The position numbers and the translations under genes were made by a program. Positions 1 through 8,427 of a stretch of 42,439 bases of DNA are shown here, in pieces; position 1 is the stretch's first letter, and every line of letters begins with the position of its first letter. The notes beneath the pieces were generated by a model. That model was given only the letters and a program-made list of their open reading frames with translations. It had not been told where the DNA came from and did not search any database. The DNA is from Candidatus Caldatribacterium californiense OP9-cSCG. GTDB lineage: Bacteria; Atribacterota; Atribacteria; Atribacterales; Caldatribacteriaceae. The DNA lies in contig APKF01000063.1 of assembly GCA_000353875.1 (NCBI GenBank), forward strand, positions 1 through 42,439, given 5' to 3'.

Positions 1-1458
1 GAGCTGCTCCTCTCCAACCACCCCCTGGATTGCCAGCTCTGTGACCGCAACGGTTCCTGTGAGTTGCAGGAACTGGCGTATCAGTTCGGGGTTCGGGAGA
101 TCCGTTTCCAGGGAGAGCGGAAGGTCTATGAAGTTGACCGGAGCAGCCCCTCGGTAAAAAGGGATCCGAACCGCTGCATTCTGTGCGGCCGCTGTGTGCG
201 AACCTGCCAGGAGATTCAGACCGTCTGTGCCATTGATTTCGCCAATCGGGGATTTGACACCGTCATCAGTCCTTCTCTGGGCTTACCCCTTGGGGAGAGC
301 GTGTGCGTGAACTGTGGTCAGTGCATTCTTGCTTGCCCCACAGGGGCGCTTTCTGAAGTGAGCCACGTGGAGATGGTCTGGGAAGCCATCAACGATCCGG
401 AGAAATTCGTTATCCTTCAGACTGCTCCTGCAATTCGCGTCAGCATTGGTGAACCCTTTGGACTTCCTCCTGGAACCGTGACCACGGGGAAAATGGTTGC
501 AGCCTTCCGTCGTCTTGGCTTTGACCGGGTGTTCGACACGAATTTTGCTGCGGACCTCACCATTATCGAAGAAGGCCATGAGTTCATCGCCCGCTTGAAG
601 CAGGGTGGGAAACTCCCTCTCATCACCTCCTGTAGCCCTGGATGGATTAAGTTCATGGAGCATTTCTACCCCGAGCTCATGGAAAACGTTTCGACCTGTA
701 AATCCCCCCAGCAGATGTTCGGCGCAGTAGCGAAGACGTACTACGCGCAGAAGCTTGGCATTGATCCGAAAGACATGGTCGTTGTTTCCATCATGCCCTG
801 CACGGCGAAGAAGTTCGAGTGCCAGCGTGATGAGATGCGTGCCAGCGGATTCCAGGACGTGGACTTCTCCCTCACCACCCGTGAGGCTGCGCGCATGCTG
901 AAGGAGAAGGGTATCGACCTCAAGGAGATGCCTGAGGAGGACTTCGACGATCCCCTGGGCATATCGACCGGAGCTGCGGCGGTCTTTGGAGCTACCGGAG
1001 GGGTCATGGAGGCCGCTTTGCGTTCGGTGTACGAGATCCTCACGGGGAAGACCTTGGAGAAGCTCGACTTCTACAGCGTCCGGGGCATGGATGGGGTAAA
1101 GGAGGCTACGGTGAACGTTAACGGCATGGAAGTCCACGTGGCAGTTGCCCATGGTTTGGGGAACGCCCGGAAAGTTCTTGACCAGGTGAAGGCAGGTCGT
1201 TCCAAGTACCACTTTATCGAGATTATGGCCTGTCCTGGAGGATGCATCGGTGGTGGCGGACAGCCCATTCCTACAAACCTCGAAATCCGCATGAAGCGGA
1301 TTGAAGCCATCTACCAGGTCGACCGGAGCCTGCCTTTGAGGAAATCCCATGAAAACCCGGCCATTAAGCGTCTCTACGAGGAATTCCTGGGTGAGCCCAA
1401 CGGGGAAAAGGCTCACCATCTGCTCCACACGCACTATGTCCCGCGGGAGCGAATGTAG
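1..1458 (+). CDS. hydA: [FeFe]-hydrogenase catalytic subunit, 5' end cut by window edge
   Basis: Reduces protons or oxidises H2 at an H-cluster; the domain order fits the cytoplasmic, NAD(P)- and ferredoxin-linked (group A3, possibly electron-bifurcating) type. The frame is open from base 1, so the start and the usual N-terminal [2Fe-2S] domain lie outside. Visible in order: a His-Cys cluster site (H7, C11, C14, C20), two [4Fe-4S] motifs (C59/62/65/69 and C102/105/108/112), then the three H-cluster motifs TSCSPGW (C211), MPCTAKKFE (C267) and MACPGGCIGGGGQP (C411, C415). All expected cluster ligands in view are present. The diaphorase partner is probably just upstream. The next gene starts inside its last codons. 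Family call is secure; the bifurcating role is inferred from domain order only. Confidence 0.96.
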   Translation, partial: ELLLSNHPLDCQLCDRNGSCELQELAYQFGVREIRFQGERKVYEVDRSSPSVKRDPNRCILCGRCVRTCQEIQTVCAIDFANRGFDTVISPSLGLPLGESVCVNCGQCILACPTGALSEVSHVEMVWEAINDPEKFVILQTAPAIRVSIGEPFGLPPGTVTTGKMVAAFRRLGFDRVFDTNFAADLTIIEEGHEFIARLKQGGKLPLITSCSPGWIKFMEHFYPELMENVSTCKSPQQMFGAVAKTYYAQKLGIDPKDMVVVSIMPCTAKKFECQRDEMRASGFQDVDFSLTTREAARMLKEKGIDLKEMPEEDFDDPLGISTGAAAVFGATGGVMEAALRSVYEILTGKTLEKLDFYSVRGMDGVKEATVNVNGMEVHVAVAHGLGNARKVLDQVKAGRSKYHFIEIMACPGGCIGGGGQPIPTNLEIRMKRIEAIYQVDRSLPLRKSHENPAIKRLYEEFLGEPNGEKAHHLLHTHYVPRERM

Positions 1459-1882
1459 GTTCTTTCTGGCTCTTGATCCTGGGCGGGAGAAGGTGGGAGT
1501 GGCGGTTCTCGGAGAGGATGGCAGTGTGGCCTTTCGGGGGGTTTTCCCCCTTGAAGGTGTACAGGAGGTGCTCTGGAAGCTCCATACGGAGTATGCCTTC
1601 GATACGGCTGTTTTAGGGGGGAGCACGGGCAGTACTCTGGTGCTCCCCCTCCTTGAGAGTCTGGGAGTGCTTGTTCACCGTGTGGATGAGCGAGGAAGCT
1701 CAGAGGAAGCCCGGAGACTGTATCTTCGGGAGTGCTTTGGGAGGGGATGGAGGCGCCTTCTAGCATTCTTTGTGTCCCTCTGCTCTTCCCGGAGCCTTGA
1801 CGACTGGCAGGCCGTGGTGATTGGCCGGCGATTCTTGAAAGGGTGCAAAGAATCCCATGAGCGAGGAAGAGCGTTTCCGTGA
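1436..1882 (+). CDS. RuvX/YqgF-like RNase H-fold protein
   Basis: About 148 residues from the ATG at 1436; an upstream in-frame start at 1349 would lie deep in the hydrogenase gene and is unlikely. The N-terminus has [15 protein letters not shown], the first-strand motif with catalytic Asp of the YqgF/RuvX family. A mid-protein [10 protein letters not shown] matches the family's DER-T-EA motif, and [14 protein letters not shown] near the end matches the third acidic motif. So the three metal-binding acids appear kept. Family members process pre-16S rRNA or act on branched DNA. This copy diverges between the motifs, so it may be a paralogue with another substrate. It overlaps the hydrogenase gene by 23 bases and amrA by 26, implying translational coupling. 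Confidence 0.7.
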   Translation: MSRGSECRFFLALDPGREKVGVAVLGEDGSVAFRGVFPLEGVQEVLWKLHTEYAFDTAVLGGSTGSTLVLPLLESLGVLVHRVDERGSSEEARRLYLRECFGRGWRRLLAFFVSLCSSRSLDDWQAVVIGRRFLKGCKESHERGRAFP

Positions 1883-2396
1883 GGACGTGATCTGGCTTGC
1901 CCGTGAGGCTATTGCTCACTATCTGAGGACAGGAGAGTACCTCCCCGTTCCTGTGCACCTGCATCCCCGTCTCTACGAGGAGCGCCGGGGGGTTTTTGTC
2001 TCCCTGAAAAAAGGCAAGGCGCTCCGGGGGTGCATCGGCACCTATCTCCCCCAGTGTGCGAATCTCGCCGAAGAGATTATTCGGAATGCAGTGAGCGCCG
2101 CAATTCATGATCCACGATTCCCCCCGGTGACGCTCCGGGAACTGGACGAACTCACCATCTCGGTCGATATTCTGAGTCCGCCTGAGATGGTGCAGGATTA
2201 CCGTGCCCTGGATCCCAAAAAGTACGGTGTCATTGTGGAGAGCGGATGGAAAAGGGGTCTGCTTTTGCCCGATATTGAGGGAGTTGAAACCGTGGAGGAG
2301 CAGATTCGTATCGCTTCGGCAAAGGCAGGCATTGCTCCTCGGGAGCCTGTGACCGTGTACCGCTTCACAGTTGAGCGGTACAAGGAGAGAAAATGA
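1857..2396 (+). CDS. amrA: AmmeMemoRadiSam system protein A (AMMECR1 domain)
   Basis: 179 residues, the normal length for a stand-alone AMMECR1-domain protein. The family hallmark LRGCIGT lies at about residues 56-62 (Cys59), followed by the expected helix with [11 protein letters not shown] and a strand [10 protein letters not shown]. The molecular job of this family is not settled; it is repeatedly found beside a Memo-like dioxygenase and a radical SAM enzyme. Here the radical SAM partner follows at once with a 4-base ATGA overlap. The Memo-like component is not in the window. The start ATG at 1857 overlaps the end of the RuvX-like gene. Confidence 0.93.
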   Translation: MSEEERFREDVIWLAREAIAHYLRTGEYLPVPVHLHPRLYEERRGVFVSLKKGKALRGCIGTYLPQCANLAEEIIRNAVSAAIHDPRFPPVTLRELDELTISVDILSPPEMVQDYRALDPKKYGVIVESGWKRGLLLPDIEGVETVEEQIRIASAKAGIAPREPVTVYRFTVERYKERK

Positions 2397-3391
2397 AAGA
2401 GGCGCGGTTTTTTCAGAAAGGCGAAGCCCGGGAGGTCCAGTGTGGCCTCTGTCCTCATCACTGCCGCCTCGATGAAGGGAAAACTGGGGTGTGCCGCGTT
2501 CGGAAGAACATCGGTGGAACCCTCTACGCCCTCACCTATGGGAAGGTCACATCCATCGCCCTTGACCCCGTGGAGAAAAAGCCCCTGTACCACTTCTACC
2601 CCGGCCGGGACATCCTCTCTGTGGGGAGCGTGGGCTGCAACTTCCGGTGTCCGTTTTGCCAGAACTGGCATATCTCCCAGATGGGCCCGGAGGAGTACCC
2701 TCTTCATGATGTCACCCCGGAGGCGCTGTTACATCTGGCGGAAGAAAAGGCGTCTCTGGGGATTTCCTTTACTTACAATGAACCCTTCATCTGGTGGGAA
2801 TTCGTGTATGACGTGGCGGTGCTCTTTCGTGACCGGGGCCTGAAGAATGTTCTTGTGACCAACGGCTACGTGGAGAGGGAACCTCTGCGGGAACTCCTGC
2901 CCTTCATTGACGCCATGAATATTGACCTGAAGGCTTTCGATGAGGACTTCTACCGCAGGTACTGTCGGGCGCATCTAGCTCCGGTGCTTGCGACGATCGA
3001 GCAGGCGCTTGAGGCTGGTGTTCACGTGGAGCTCACCCACCTTGTGGTGACCGGTCTCAATGACGACCTGGAGAAGTTTCGAAACCTCGTTGACTGGGTT
3101 GCCACCCTTTCTCCCCTTATCCCTCTCCATATTTCCCGGTATTTTCCGGCGTATAAACTCCTTCATCCGCCGACCTCCATTGCCTTTCTGGAGAGGGCGT
3201 TCCAGATTGCCCGGGAGAAGCTTCCCTTTGTGTACCTTGGTAACGTATGGGATGAAGCAAAGAACTCAACGTTCTGCCCTTCCTGCGGGAGCGTAGTGGT
3301 GGTCCGGCGGGGGTACAGCGTCCAGGTTGTGGGTCTTGATGGGTCACGATGTCGTTTCTGTGGAAACGATCTCCCCTTTGTGCTTTCGTAA
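2393..3391 (+). CDS. amrS: AmmeMemoRadiSam system radical SAM enzyme
   Basis: 332 residues. A radical SAM enzyme of the AmrS family, related to pyruvate formate-lyase activating enzymes. The [4Fe-4S]-AdoMet motif is [12 protein letters not shown] with Cys82, Cys86 and Cys89. An N-terminal Cys/His-rich stretch ([18 protein letters not shown]) typical of this family precedes it, and the C-terminus carries two CxxC pairs (CPSCG and CRFCG) that look like a metal-binding ribbon. The reaction catalysed is not established. It starts within the stop codon of amrA, and its 3' end overlaps apbE by 43 bases, so the three genes are probably co-translated. Confidence 0.93.
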   Translation: MKEARFFQKGEAREVQCGLCPHHCRLDEGKTGVCRVRKNIGGTLYALTYGKVTSIALDPVEKKPLYHFYPGRDILSVGSVGCNFRCPFCQNWHISQMGPEEYPLHDVTPEALLHLAEEKASLGISFTYNEPFIWWEFVYDVAVLFRDRGLKNVLVTNGYVEREPLRELLPFIDAMNIDLKAFDEDFYRRYCRAHLAPVLATIEQALEAGVHVELTHLVVTGLNDDLEKFRNLVDWVATLSPLIPLHISRYFPAYKLLHPPTSIAFLERAFQIAREKLPFVYLGNVWDEAKNSTFCPSCGSVVVVRRGYSVQVVGLDGSRCRFCGNDLPFVLS

Positions 3392-4347
3392 GATGGACGC
3401 TCCCCCTCCTTGGAGGAGTGGCGTTATTTTTTCCTCTGTTCTTCCGTGATGCCTTTGTGCGGGAAACCTTCTTTGGCTTTGACACCTTTATCGAAGTTAC
3501 CCTCCCGCGGCAATACGCCTCTCTCTTCCCCGAAATCGGCGATCTTGTCCGCCGTTATGACGCCCTCTGGAATCGTTTCTCTTCTCAGAGCCTTGTGCAC
3601 CGGATCAACACTTCTTCCTCCTGGGTCCCCCTTGACGGAGAAACGTTTGACCTCCTGAAAGAGGCCTTTGCGCTTTCGCAGAAGACCCACGGCATGTTCT
3701 GTCCCCTTATTGGGGGACTTATGGATCTTTGGGGGTTCTCCCAAACTCCCCGCGTTCCTGAACCCTGGGAGATAGCAAGAGAACTCCAGGTGATTCGCGA
3801 GAGTACTATAATGTTTGATGAGCGAGAAAGAGCGGTCCTCCGGAGAGGGGAAGCCCAGCTTGACCTTGGGGGCATTGCCAAGGGGTATTTTGTGGACCTC
3901 CTTACTCGAGTACTTAGAGAACGGAACATTGGGAGTTTCTTGATCAATGCGGGAGGAACGGTCTCTGGTCTGGGCAGGGTATGGAAAGTGGGTGTTCTCC
4001 ATCCCCGAAAGGCAGGACTTCTGGGGAGGATTGCCGTGAACGGGCTCTGCGTGTCCACTTCAGCAGATACCTTTCGGTTCTTTGAGGTGGGCGGGAAGCG
4101 GTACCACCATATTCTCAATCCTCAAAGCGGCTATCCAGGGTCGACGTTCGTCAGTGTAACCGTTGTTGCTTCGAGGGGAACGGTGGCCGACGTCCTTTCG
4201 ACGGCCCTTATGGCCGGGGACGAATCCTTTCTTGCTCAGGTTCTCCAGGAATTTCCTGACGCTGCGGTTCTTGCGGTGCGGAGGGACGGGGAGGTCTTCC
4301 TTTCTCCAAAGATGCAGGAAATCTTTGAGGGTGACCGTGAACCGTAA
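3349..4347 (+). CDS. apbE: FAD:protein FMN transferase, membrane anchored
   Basis: 332 residues. Transfers FMN from FAD onto a Thr or Ser of target flavoproteins, usually outside the cytoplasmic membrane. Seen: one hydrophobic N-terminal segment (about residues 11-31) with no convincing lipobox, then ApbE motifs LDLGGIAKGYF, INAGGTVSGLG, STSADTFRFF, HHILNPQSGYP and the late metal-site region TVADVLSTALM. It overlaps amrS at its start and mreC at its end. The usual targets (Rnf, Nqr or other FMN-bearing membrane proteins) are not in this window, so the substrate is unknown. The ATG at 3349 is favoured because it includes the membrane anchor. Confidence 0.92.
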   Translation: MSFLWKRSPLCAFVRWTLPLLGGVALFFPLFFRDAFVRETFFGFDTFIEVTLPRQYASLFPEIGDLVRRYDALWNRFSSQSLVHRINTSSSWVPLDGETFDLLKEAFALSQKTHGMFCPLIGGLMDLWGFSQTPRVPEPWEIARELQVIRESTIMFDERERAVLRRGEAQLDLGGIAKGYFVDLLTRVLRERNIGSFLINAGGTVSGLGRVWKVGVLHPRKAGLLGRIAVNGLCVSTSADTFRFFEVGGKRYHHILNPQSGYPGSTFVSVTVVASRGTVADVLSTALMAGDESFLAQVLQEFPDAAVLAVRRDGEVFLSPKMQEIFEGDREP

Positions 4348-5122
4348 AGCAGTGTTCTTCCTTATGCTTTTTTTTGGTATTCTCCAGACCATGGTGTTTC
4401 TTGCCCATTCCCCAGGAGGAAGGGAAGTCCGGGCAATCCGCGTTCTTGCCCTTCCTCTGTATCGGGGTGAGCTTGCCGTGTACCGGGTATTCCATTCCTT
4501 TTCGCAGCTTCTCCGGGAAAAGGAAACCCTCCTTGCAGAGAACGAACGCCTGAAAAGGGAGCTCGGCATGCTTCAGAGCGAGAATGTCCTTCTGCGGGAA
4601 GAAGTGGAACGCCTCCGGATGGAAATCGAGGCAGCGCAGATTGAACGGCGCCTCTCCTTCGAAGTCGTACCGGCTCAGGTCATTGGTCGGGATCCCTACG
4701 ACTGGCTCGGGAGCATAGTCATTGACCGGGGGAGAGAGGATGGGGTGACCGAAGGCCTTGCCGTTGTTACGTACCAGGGTATGGTGGGGCGGGTGGAACA
4801 GGCCTATCCCCGCTATGCCGAGGTTCGTATGCTCCTGAGTCCTTCTTTCGCTTTAGGGGTTCTTGTGCAGCGGACAAGAGACCTGGGCGTCCTTGTTGGG
4901 GATGGAAGAGGACTGTGTCTTGTCAAGTACATCTCCCGGACTTCTCAGGTCGAAGAGGGGGATCTCGTCATCACTTCAGGTCTTGGAGGGAAGATTCCTC
5001 GAGGCGTAGTGGTGGGGAAGGTTCGCGAAGTACGGGAGCGGAGCGGCGACCTCTTTAAAGAGGTTGTGGTGGAACCAGCCTGTGACTTTTCAGCTTTGGG
5101 GAAAGTGTTCGTTATCCGATGA
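4337..5122 (+). CDS. mreC: rod shape-determining protein MreC
   Basis: 261 residues from the GTG at 4337; GAGG at 4327-4330 is well spaced for it, whereas an in-frame GTG at 4331 directly abuts that site. MreC is a bitopic scaffold of the elongation machinery. Seen: one N-terminal membrane helix, a heptad-rich coiled coil (about residues 60-115, rich in Leu, Glu and Arg), then the two beta-barrel domain with IDRGREDGVTEGLAVV and GLGGKIPRGVVVGKV. It overlaps apbE by 11 bases and mreD by 4. mreB, usually just upstream, is absent here; apbE takes that place. Confidence 0.95.
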   Translation: MNRKAVFFLMLFFGILQTMVFLAHSPGGREVRAIRVLALPLYRGELAVYRVFHSFSQLLREKETLLAENERLKRELGMLQSENVLLREEVERLRMEIEAAQIERRLSFEVVPAQVIGRDPYDWLGSIVIDRGREDGVTEGLAVVTYQGMVGRVEQAYPRYAEVRMLLSPSFALGVLVQRTRDLGVLVGDGRGLCLVKYISRTSQVEEGDLVITSGLGGKIPRGVVVGKVREVRERSGDLFKEVVVEPACDFSALGKVFVIR

Positions 5123-5601
5123 CTGTCTGGGACGACGTCTTTGTGGGTTCTTTTGCAGTGCTTCTTGAGCTTCTGTGTATTTCCTTCTTTGCCCTGGGAT
5201 TCCCCCCTCTGTACTATATTAATGTCCTCATTCCCGTGGGGGTACTGTTCCTCCTTACAGGGGAACGTTTCTTCTTTCGCCTTGCCCTGCTCTTTGGTAT
5301 GGCCTTTCTGCTTGAGGTCTTTTCCTTTGCCCCCTTTGGTTTGTGGTTTTTCCGGATTGCCATGCTCCTGGGAAGTGCCTTCCTCTGGATGGAGATTTTC
5401 TCCCGGGGTCTGGTATCCCTCACAGTGTTCATTGTGACGTACCCCCTTCTGGAACTCCTTCTGGAACGCCTGGTGCTCCCCATCGCAGGCTCTGGCACTC
5501 TTCCTTTTTTGGGGATGCTTTTTGGGAAGCTCATGAGTGCTGTCGCCGGGGTCCTTCTCCTTTCCCTCTGGTTGGGCTGGAGGAACCACCATGTGGAATG
5601 A
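5119..5601 (+). CDS. mreD: rod shape-determining protein MreD
   Basis: 160 residues, almost entirely hydrophobic, with about five membrane segments. MreD proteins are poorly conserved, so the call rests on size, membrane topology and position between mreC and the PBP2 gene. It would act in the cytoplasmic membrane with MreC, PBP2 and RodA in side-wall synthesis. ATG at 5119 overlaps the mreC stop by 4 bases, and the downstream mrdA start lies inside its last codons, so the block looks translationally coupled. Confidence 0.85.
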   Translation: MTVWDDVFVGSFAVLLELLCISFFALGFPPLYYINVLIPVGVLFLLTGERFFFRLALLFGMAFLLEVFSFAPFGLWFFRIAMLLGSAFLWMEIFSRGLVSLTVFIVTYPLLELLLERLVLPIAGSGTLPFLGMLFGKLMSAVAGVLLLSLWLGWRNHHVE

Positions 5602-7333
5602 GCGGATGGAGGAGAGAATTCGCCAGAGAGTAGCAGCGGCACTCTGGATAGGGGTTGCCCTTTTTGTTGTTCTCTCGGTCCGGCTCTGGTATCTTGCAGT
5701 TCTGTGGGGAGAATGGTTTCGAGAACGATCGGAGCGGAACAGAGTTCGGGTTGTCTTTCTCGAAACCCTCCGGGGGAATATCTACGATCGCCGTGGCGTT
5801 TGCCTTGCGGAGGACGTTCCCCGATTTCGCCTTGTTTTCCTCGTGGGAAGCAGTGACGAGGAACTCGTCATGAAACGGGTTCGGGAGGTTTTGGGAAGAG
5901 ACATCGCTTTTTCCCTTCGCGAACGTGCTCCGGGAGAGCTTGTGCTCCTTGAAGACCTTTCTCTTGAGGATGTGGTGAAAATCGAGGAGAACTCAGAGCG
6001 TCTCCCCGGAGTCCTCGTTGAGGCATACCCTGCTCGAAAGTATAGAGACGGGGAGGTTGCGGCCTCGCTCCTTGGGTATGTGGGGAAGGTGAGCCCTGAG
6101 GAATTGAAGGCCCTTGGCAAAATGGGGTACCGGAACGAGGACCGGATAGGAAAGAGCGGAGTGGAGTCCTTCTACGAGAGCTTCCTTCGGGGTGAGGAAG
6201 GGTACCGGCGCGTTGAGGTTGACGCCCTGGGAAGGGTTGTACAGGTTCTCGATTTCCGGTCTCCCCGTTTCCGGTATTCCCTGCAGCTCACCCTTGATTG
6301 GGAGCTCCAGAGAGCCTGCTATGAGGCTTTGGGAAGGCGAAACGGTGTGGTGCTTGTGGGGGATCCGGCAACTGGAGAAATCCTCGCGTTTGTGAGTAAA
6401 CCAAGTTTTGACCCCAACCTCTTCAGTCGGGGCCTGAGTCTTAAGGAGTGGCTGGACCTTCTTGAGCAGAAATCCAACCCCCTTCTGGCCCGTCCTACTC
6501 AGGCATTGTATCCTCCCGGTTCGCTTTTTAAGATCCTCATCGCCCTTGCAGCTTTGGAGGAACAGGTGGTAACTTCACGGGAATCGTTTTTTTGCCCTGG
6601 TTACCTGGAGTACGGGAACCGGAAGTACTTCTGCTGGAAAAGGGGAGGTCATGGAAGGGTGACCTTTGAAGAGGCCATTGCCGAATCGTGCAATGTGGTT
6701 TTCTACACTCTGGGATTACGGCTGGGTCCGGAGCGGATTGCCCGTTATGCGAGGATGTTTGGTTTTGGGCAAGATGCCCACCTCGACCTCTCGGGGGTAA
6801 AGACCGGCTTTTTCCCCACGCCTGAGTGGAAACGGGAGACCCTGAAAGAGGCATGGTATCCGGGAGACACCATGAATCTCTCCATCGGTCAGGGGTATCT
6901 CCTCGTTACCCCTCTGGAAATGTACCTTCTCCTTTGTGCAGTAGCCAACCGGGGAAAGGTTTACGACCCCCACGTGCTCTGGAGGGTCCTTGATGAAGAT
7001 GGAAGGGTCGTAAAGGAGGTAAAACCCTCCCTCAGAAGGACTATTGCGCTTCGTTCCCAAACCTGGGATACTGTTATTCGGGGTATGGAGAAGGTCGTAA
7101 CCCAGGGAACGGGGTTTAACTGCCGGGGGTTACCGGTGAGGCTTGCAGCCAAAACTGGTACAGCCCAGAACCCTCATGGGAAGGAACATTCCTGGTTTGG
7201 AGGGTTCTTCCCCTCCGATCGTCCGAAGTTTGTTTTCCTTGTCCTTGTTGAGCATGGGGGAGACGGCAGCGGTGAGGCTACCCTGGTGGCGCGAAAGGTC
7301 ATTGAATGGATTCTTCAGAATCGGGGAGCATGA
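5591..7333 (+). CDS. mrdA: penicillin-binding protein 2 (peptidoglycan transpeptidase)
   Basis: 580 residues from ATG 5591. Cross-links side-wall peptidoglycan during elongation. Seen: an N-terminal membrane helix (about residues 14-34), a PBP-dimer-type region with LRGNIYDRRG, then the transpeptidase domain with the three active-site motifs SLFK (Ser311), SCN (Ser366) and KTG (Lys521). All catalytic residues are present. The start is chosen because an in-frame start at 5537 would lie in mreD. Followed by rodA with a 4-base overlap, the standard PBP2-RodA polymerase pair. Confidence 0.96.
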   Translation: MWNERMEERIRQRVAAALWIGVALFVVLSVRLWYLAVLWGEWFRERSERNRVRVVFLETLRGNIYDRRGVCLAEDVPRFRLVFLVGSSDEELVMKRVREVLGRDIAFSLRERAPGELVLLEDLSLEDVVKIEENSERLPGVLVEAYPARKYRDGEVAASLLGYVGKVSPEELKALGKMGYRNEDRIGKSGVESFYESFLRGEEGYRRVEVDALGRVVQVLDFRSPRFRYSLQLTLDWELQRACYEALGRRNGVVLVGDPATGEILAFVSKPSFDPNLFSRGLSLKEWLDLLEQKSNPLLARPTQALYPPGSLFKILIALAALEEQVVTSRESFFCPGYLEYGNRKYFCWKRGGHGRVTFEEAIAESCNVVFYTLGLRLGPERIARYARMFGFGQDAHLDLSGVKTGFFPTPEWKRETLKEAWYPGDTMNLSIGQGYLLVTPLEMYLLLCAVANRGKVYDPHVLWRVLDEDGRVVKEVKPSLRRTIALRSQTWDTVIRGMEKVVTQGTGFNCRGLPVRLAAKTGTAQNPHGKEHSWFGGFFPSDRPKFVFLVLVEHGGDGSGEATLVARKVIEWILQNRGA

Positions 7334-8427
7334 TGCGGCGGGAACACTTCTTTGTGCTCGTGACTTTATGTTTATGCGTCCTGGGTGTCATTGCCGTGTA
7401 CAGCGTTGACCCGCTGAGGGATGAGGGGTTTGGGCCAAAGAGCTTTTTTGGAAGACAGATTCTCTGGAATGCCGTGGGATGGGCACTCTTTCTTCTCTTC
7501 CGTTTTTCCGATTTCCAGTGGCTTTTCCGGCGAAGCTGGTTATGGTATCTCCTTTCGGTGCTTTCGCTGGGAGCGGTGCTTGTTTTTGGGGAGAGCGACG
7601 AGACGGGGGCAAGACGGTGGCTCTTTTCGCGGTCGGTCCAGCCTTCGGAGTTCGCTAAGCTCGCTCTGCTCTTCTTTTTGAGCTCGTATCTGAGCACCAA
7701 CCGGGATGAACTGGACTTCTGGAGTCTTCTGGTCAAAAGCGCGTTCTTCGTTGCCGTTCCCACGCTTCTCGTTTTCCTACAGCCGGATCTTGGAACGGCC
7801 CTGGTGCTTGGGGTGCTATGGTTTGGGGCACTCTTTCTCGGGGGATGGCACAGGCGGAAACTCGGTCTTCTCCTTGGTCTTGTTGCCGGTCTTTCACCCC
7901 TTTCCTGGTTCATCATGAAAGATTACCAAAGGAAACGGATTCTTGCTTTCCTTGATCCCTGGCAGGATCCCCTGGGGAGTGGGTACAACGTCGTACAATC
8001 CCAGATTGCCATTGGTTCTGGGGGGTTTCTGGGTCAGGGATGGCTTTCGGGGAAACAGACCCAGCTTCGGTTTTTACCTGCCCGGTACACCGACTTCATC
8101 TTTGCCGCTTTCTGCGAGCAGTTCGGTTTTGTCGGGGGCATGGTTCTTTTGACCCTTTTCATCCTCTTTTTCTGGATTGTTCTTGAGGCGGCGCAGCGGG
8201 TGGGAAATCTGGAGGAACGGTTTTTCGCCTCCCTTTTCGGCATTCTTTTTCTCTTTCAGGTTGGTATCAACGTGGGGATGAACCTCGGGATCGCCCCGGT
8301 GACGGGTATTCCCCTCCCCTTTGTGAGCTATGGAGGGAGTTCGCTCCTTGTCCACCTTGCAGGTGCTGGAATGATTGCCCGCCTGATCTGGAGAACGGAA
8401 CAGGAGGAAAGAGAACGATGGATATAG
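7330..8427 (+). CDS. rodA: peptidoglycan polymerase RodA
   Basis: About 365 residues, SEDS family glycosyltransferase that polymerises lipid II with PBP2. Roughly ten membrane segments are visible. Conserved parts include GARRWL and QPSEFAKLAL in the first half, QPDLGTALVL, then AIGSGGFLGQGW, FAAFCEQFGFVG and the C-terminal PLPFVSYGGSSL. RodA rather than FtsW is inferred from pairing with mrdA. Start is uncertain: ATG 7330 (overlapping the mrdA stop), ATG 7333, or ATG 7306 all fit; I use 7330. Confidence 0.94.
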   Translation: MMRREHFFVLVTLCLCVLGVIAVYSVDPLRDEGFGPKSFFGRQILWNAVGWALFLLFRFSDFQWLFRRSWLWYLLSVLSLGAVLVFGESDETGARRWLFSRSVQPSEFAKLALLFFLSSYLSTNRDELDFWSLLVKSAFFVAVPTLLVFLQPDLGTALVLGVLWFGALFLGGWHRRKLGLLLGLVAGLSPLSWFIMKDYQRKRILAFLDPWQDPLGSGYNVVQSQIAIGSGGFLGQGWLSGKQTQLRFLPARYTDFIFAAFCEQFGFVGGMVLLTLFILFFWIVLEAAQRVGNLEERFFASLFGILFLFQVGINVGMNLGIAPVTGIPLPFVSYGGSSLLVHLAGAGMIARLIWRTEQEERERWI

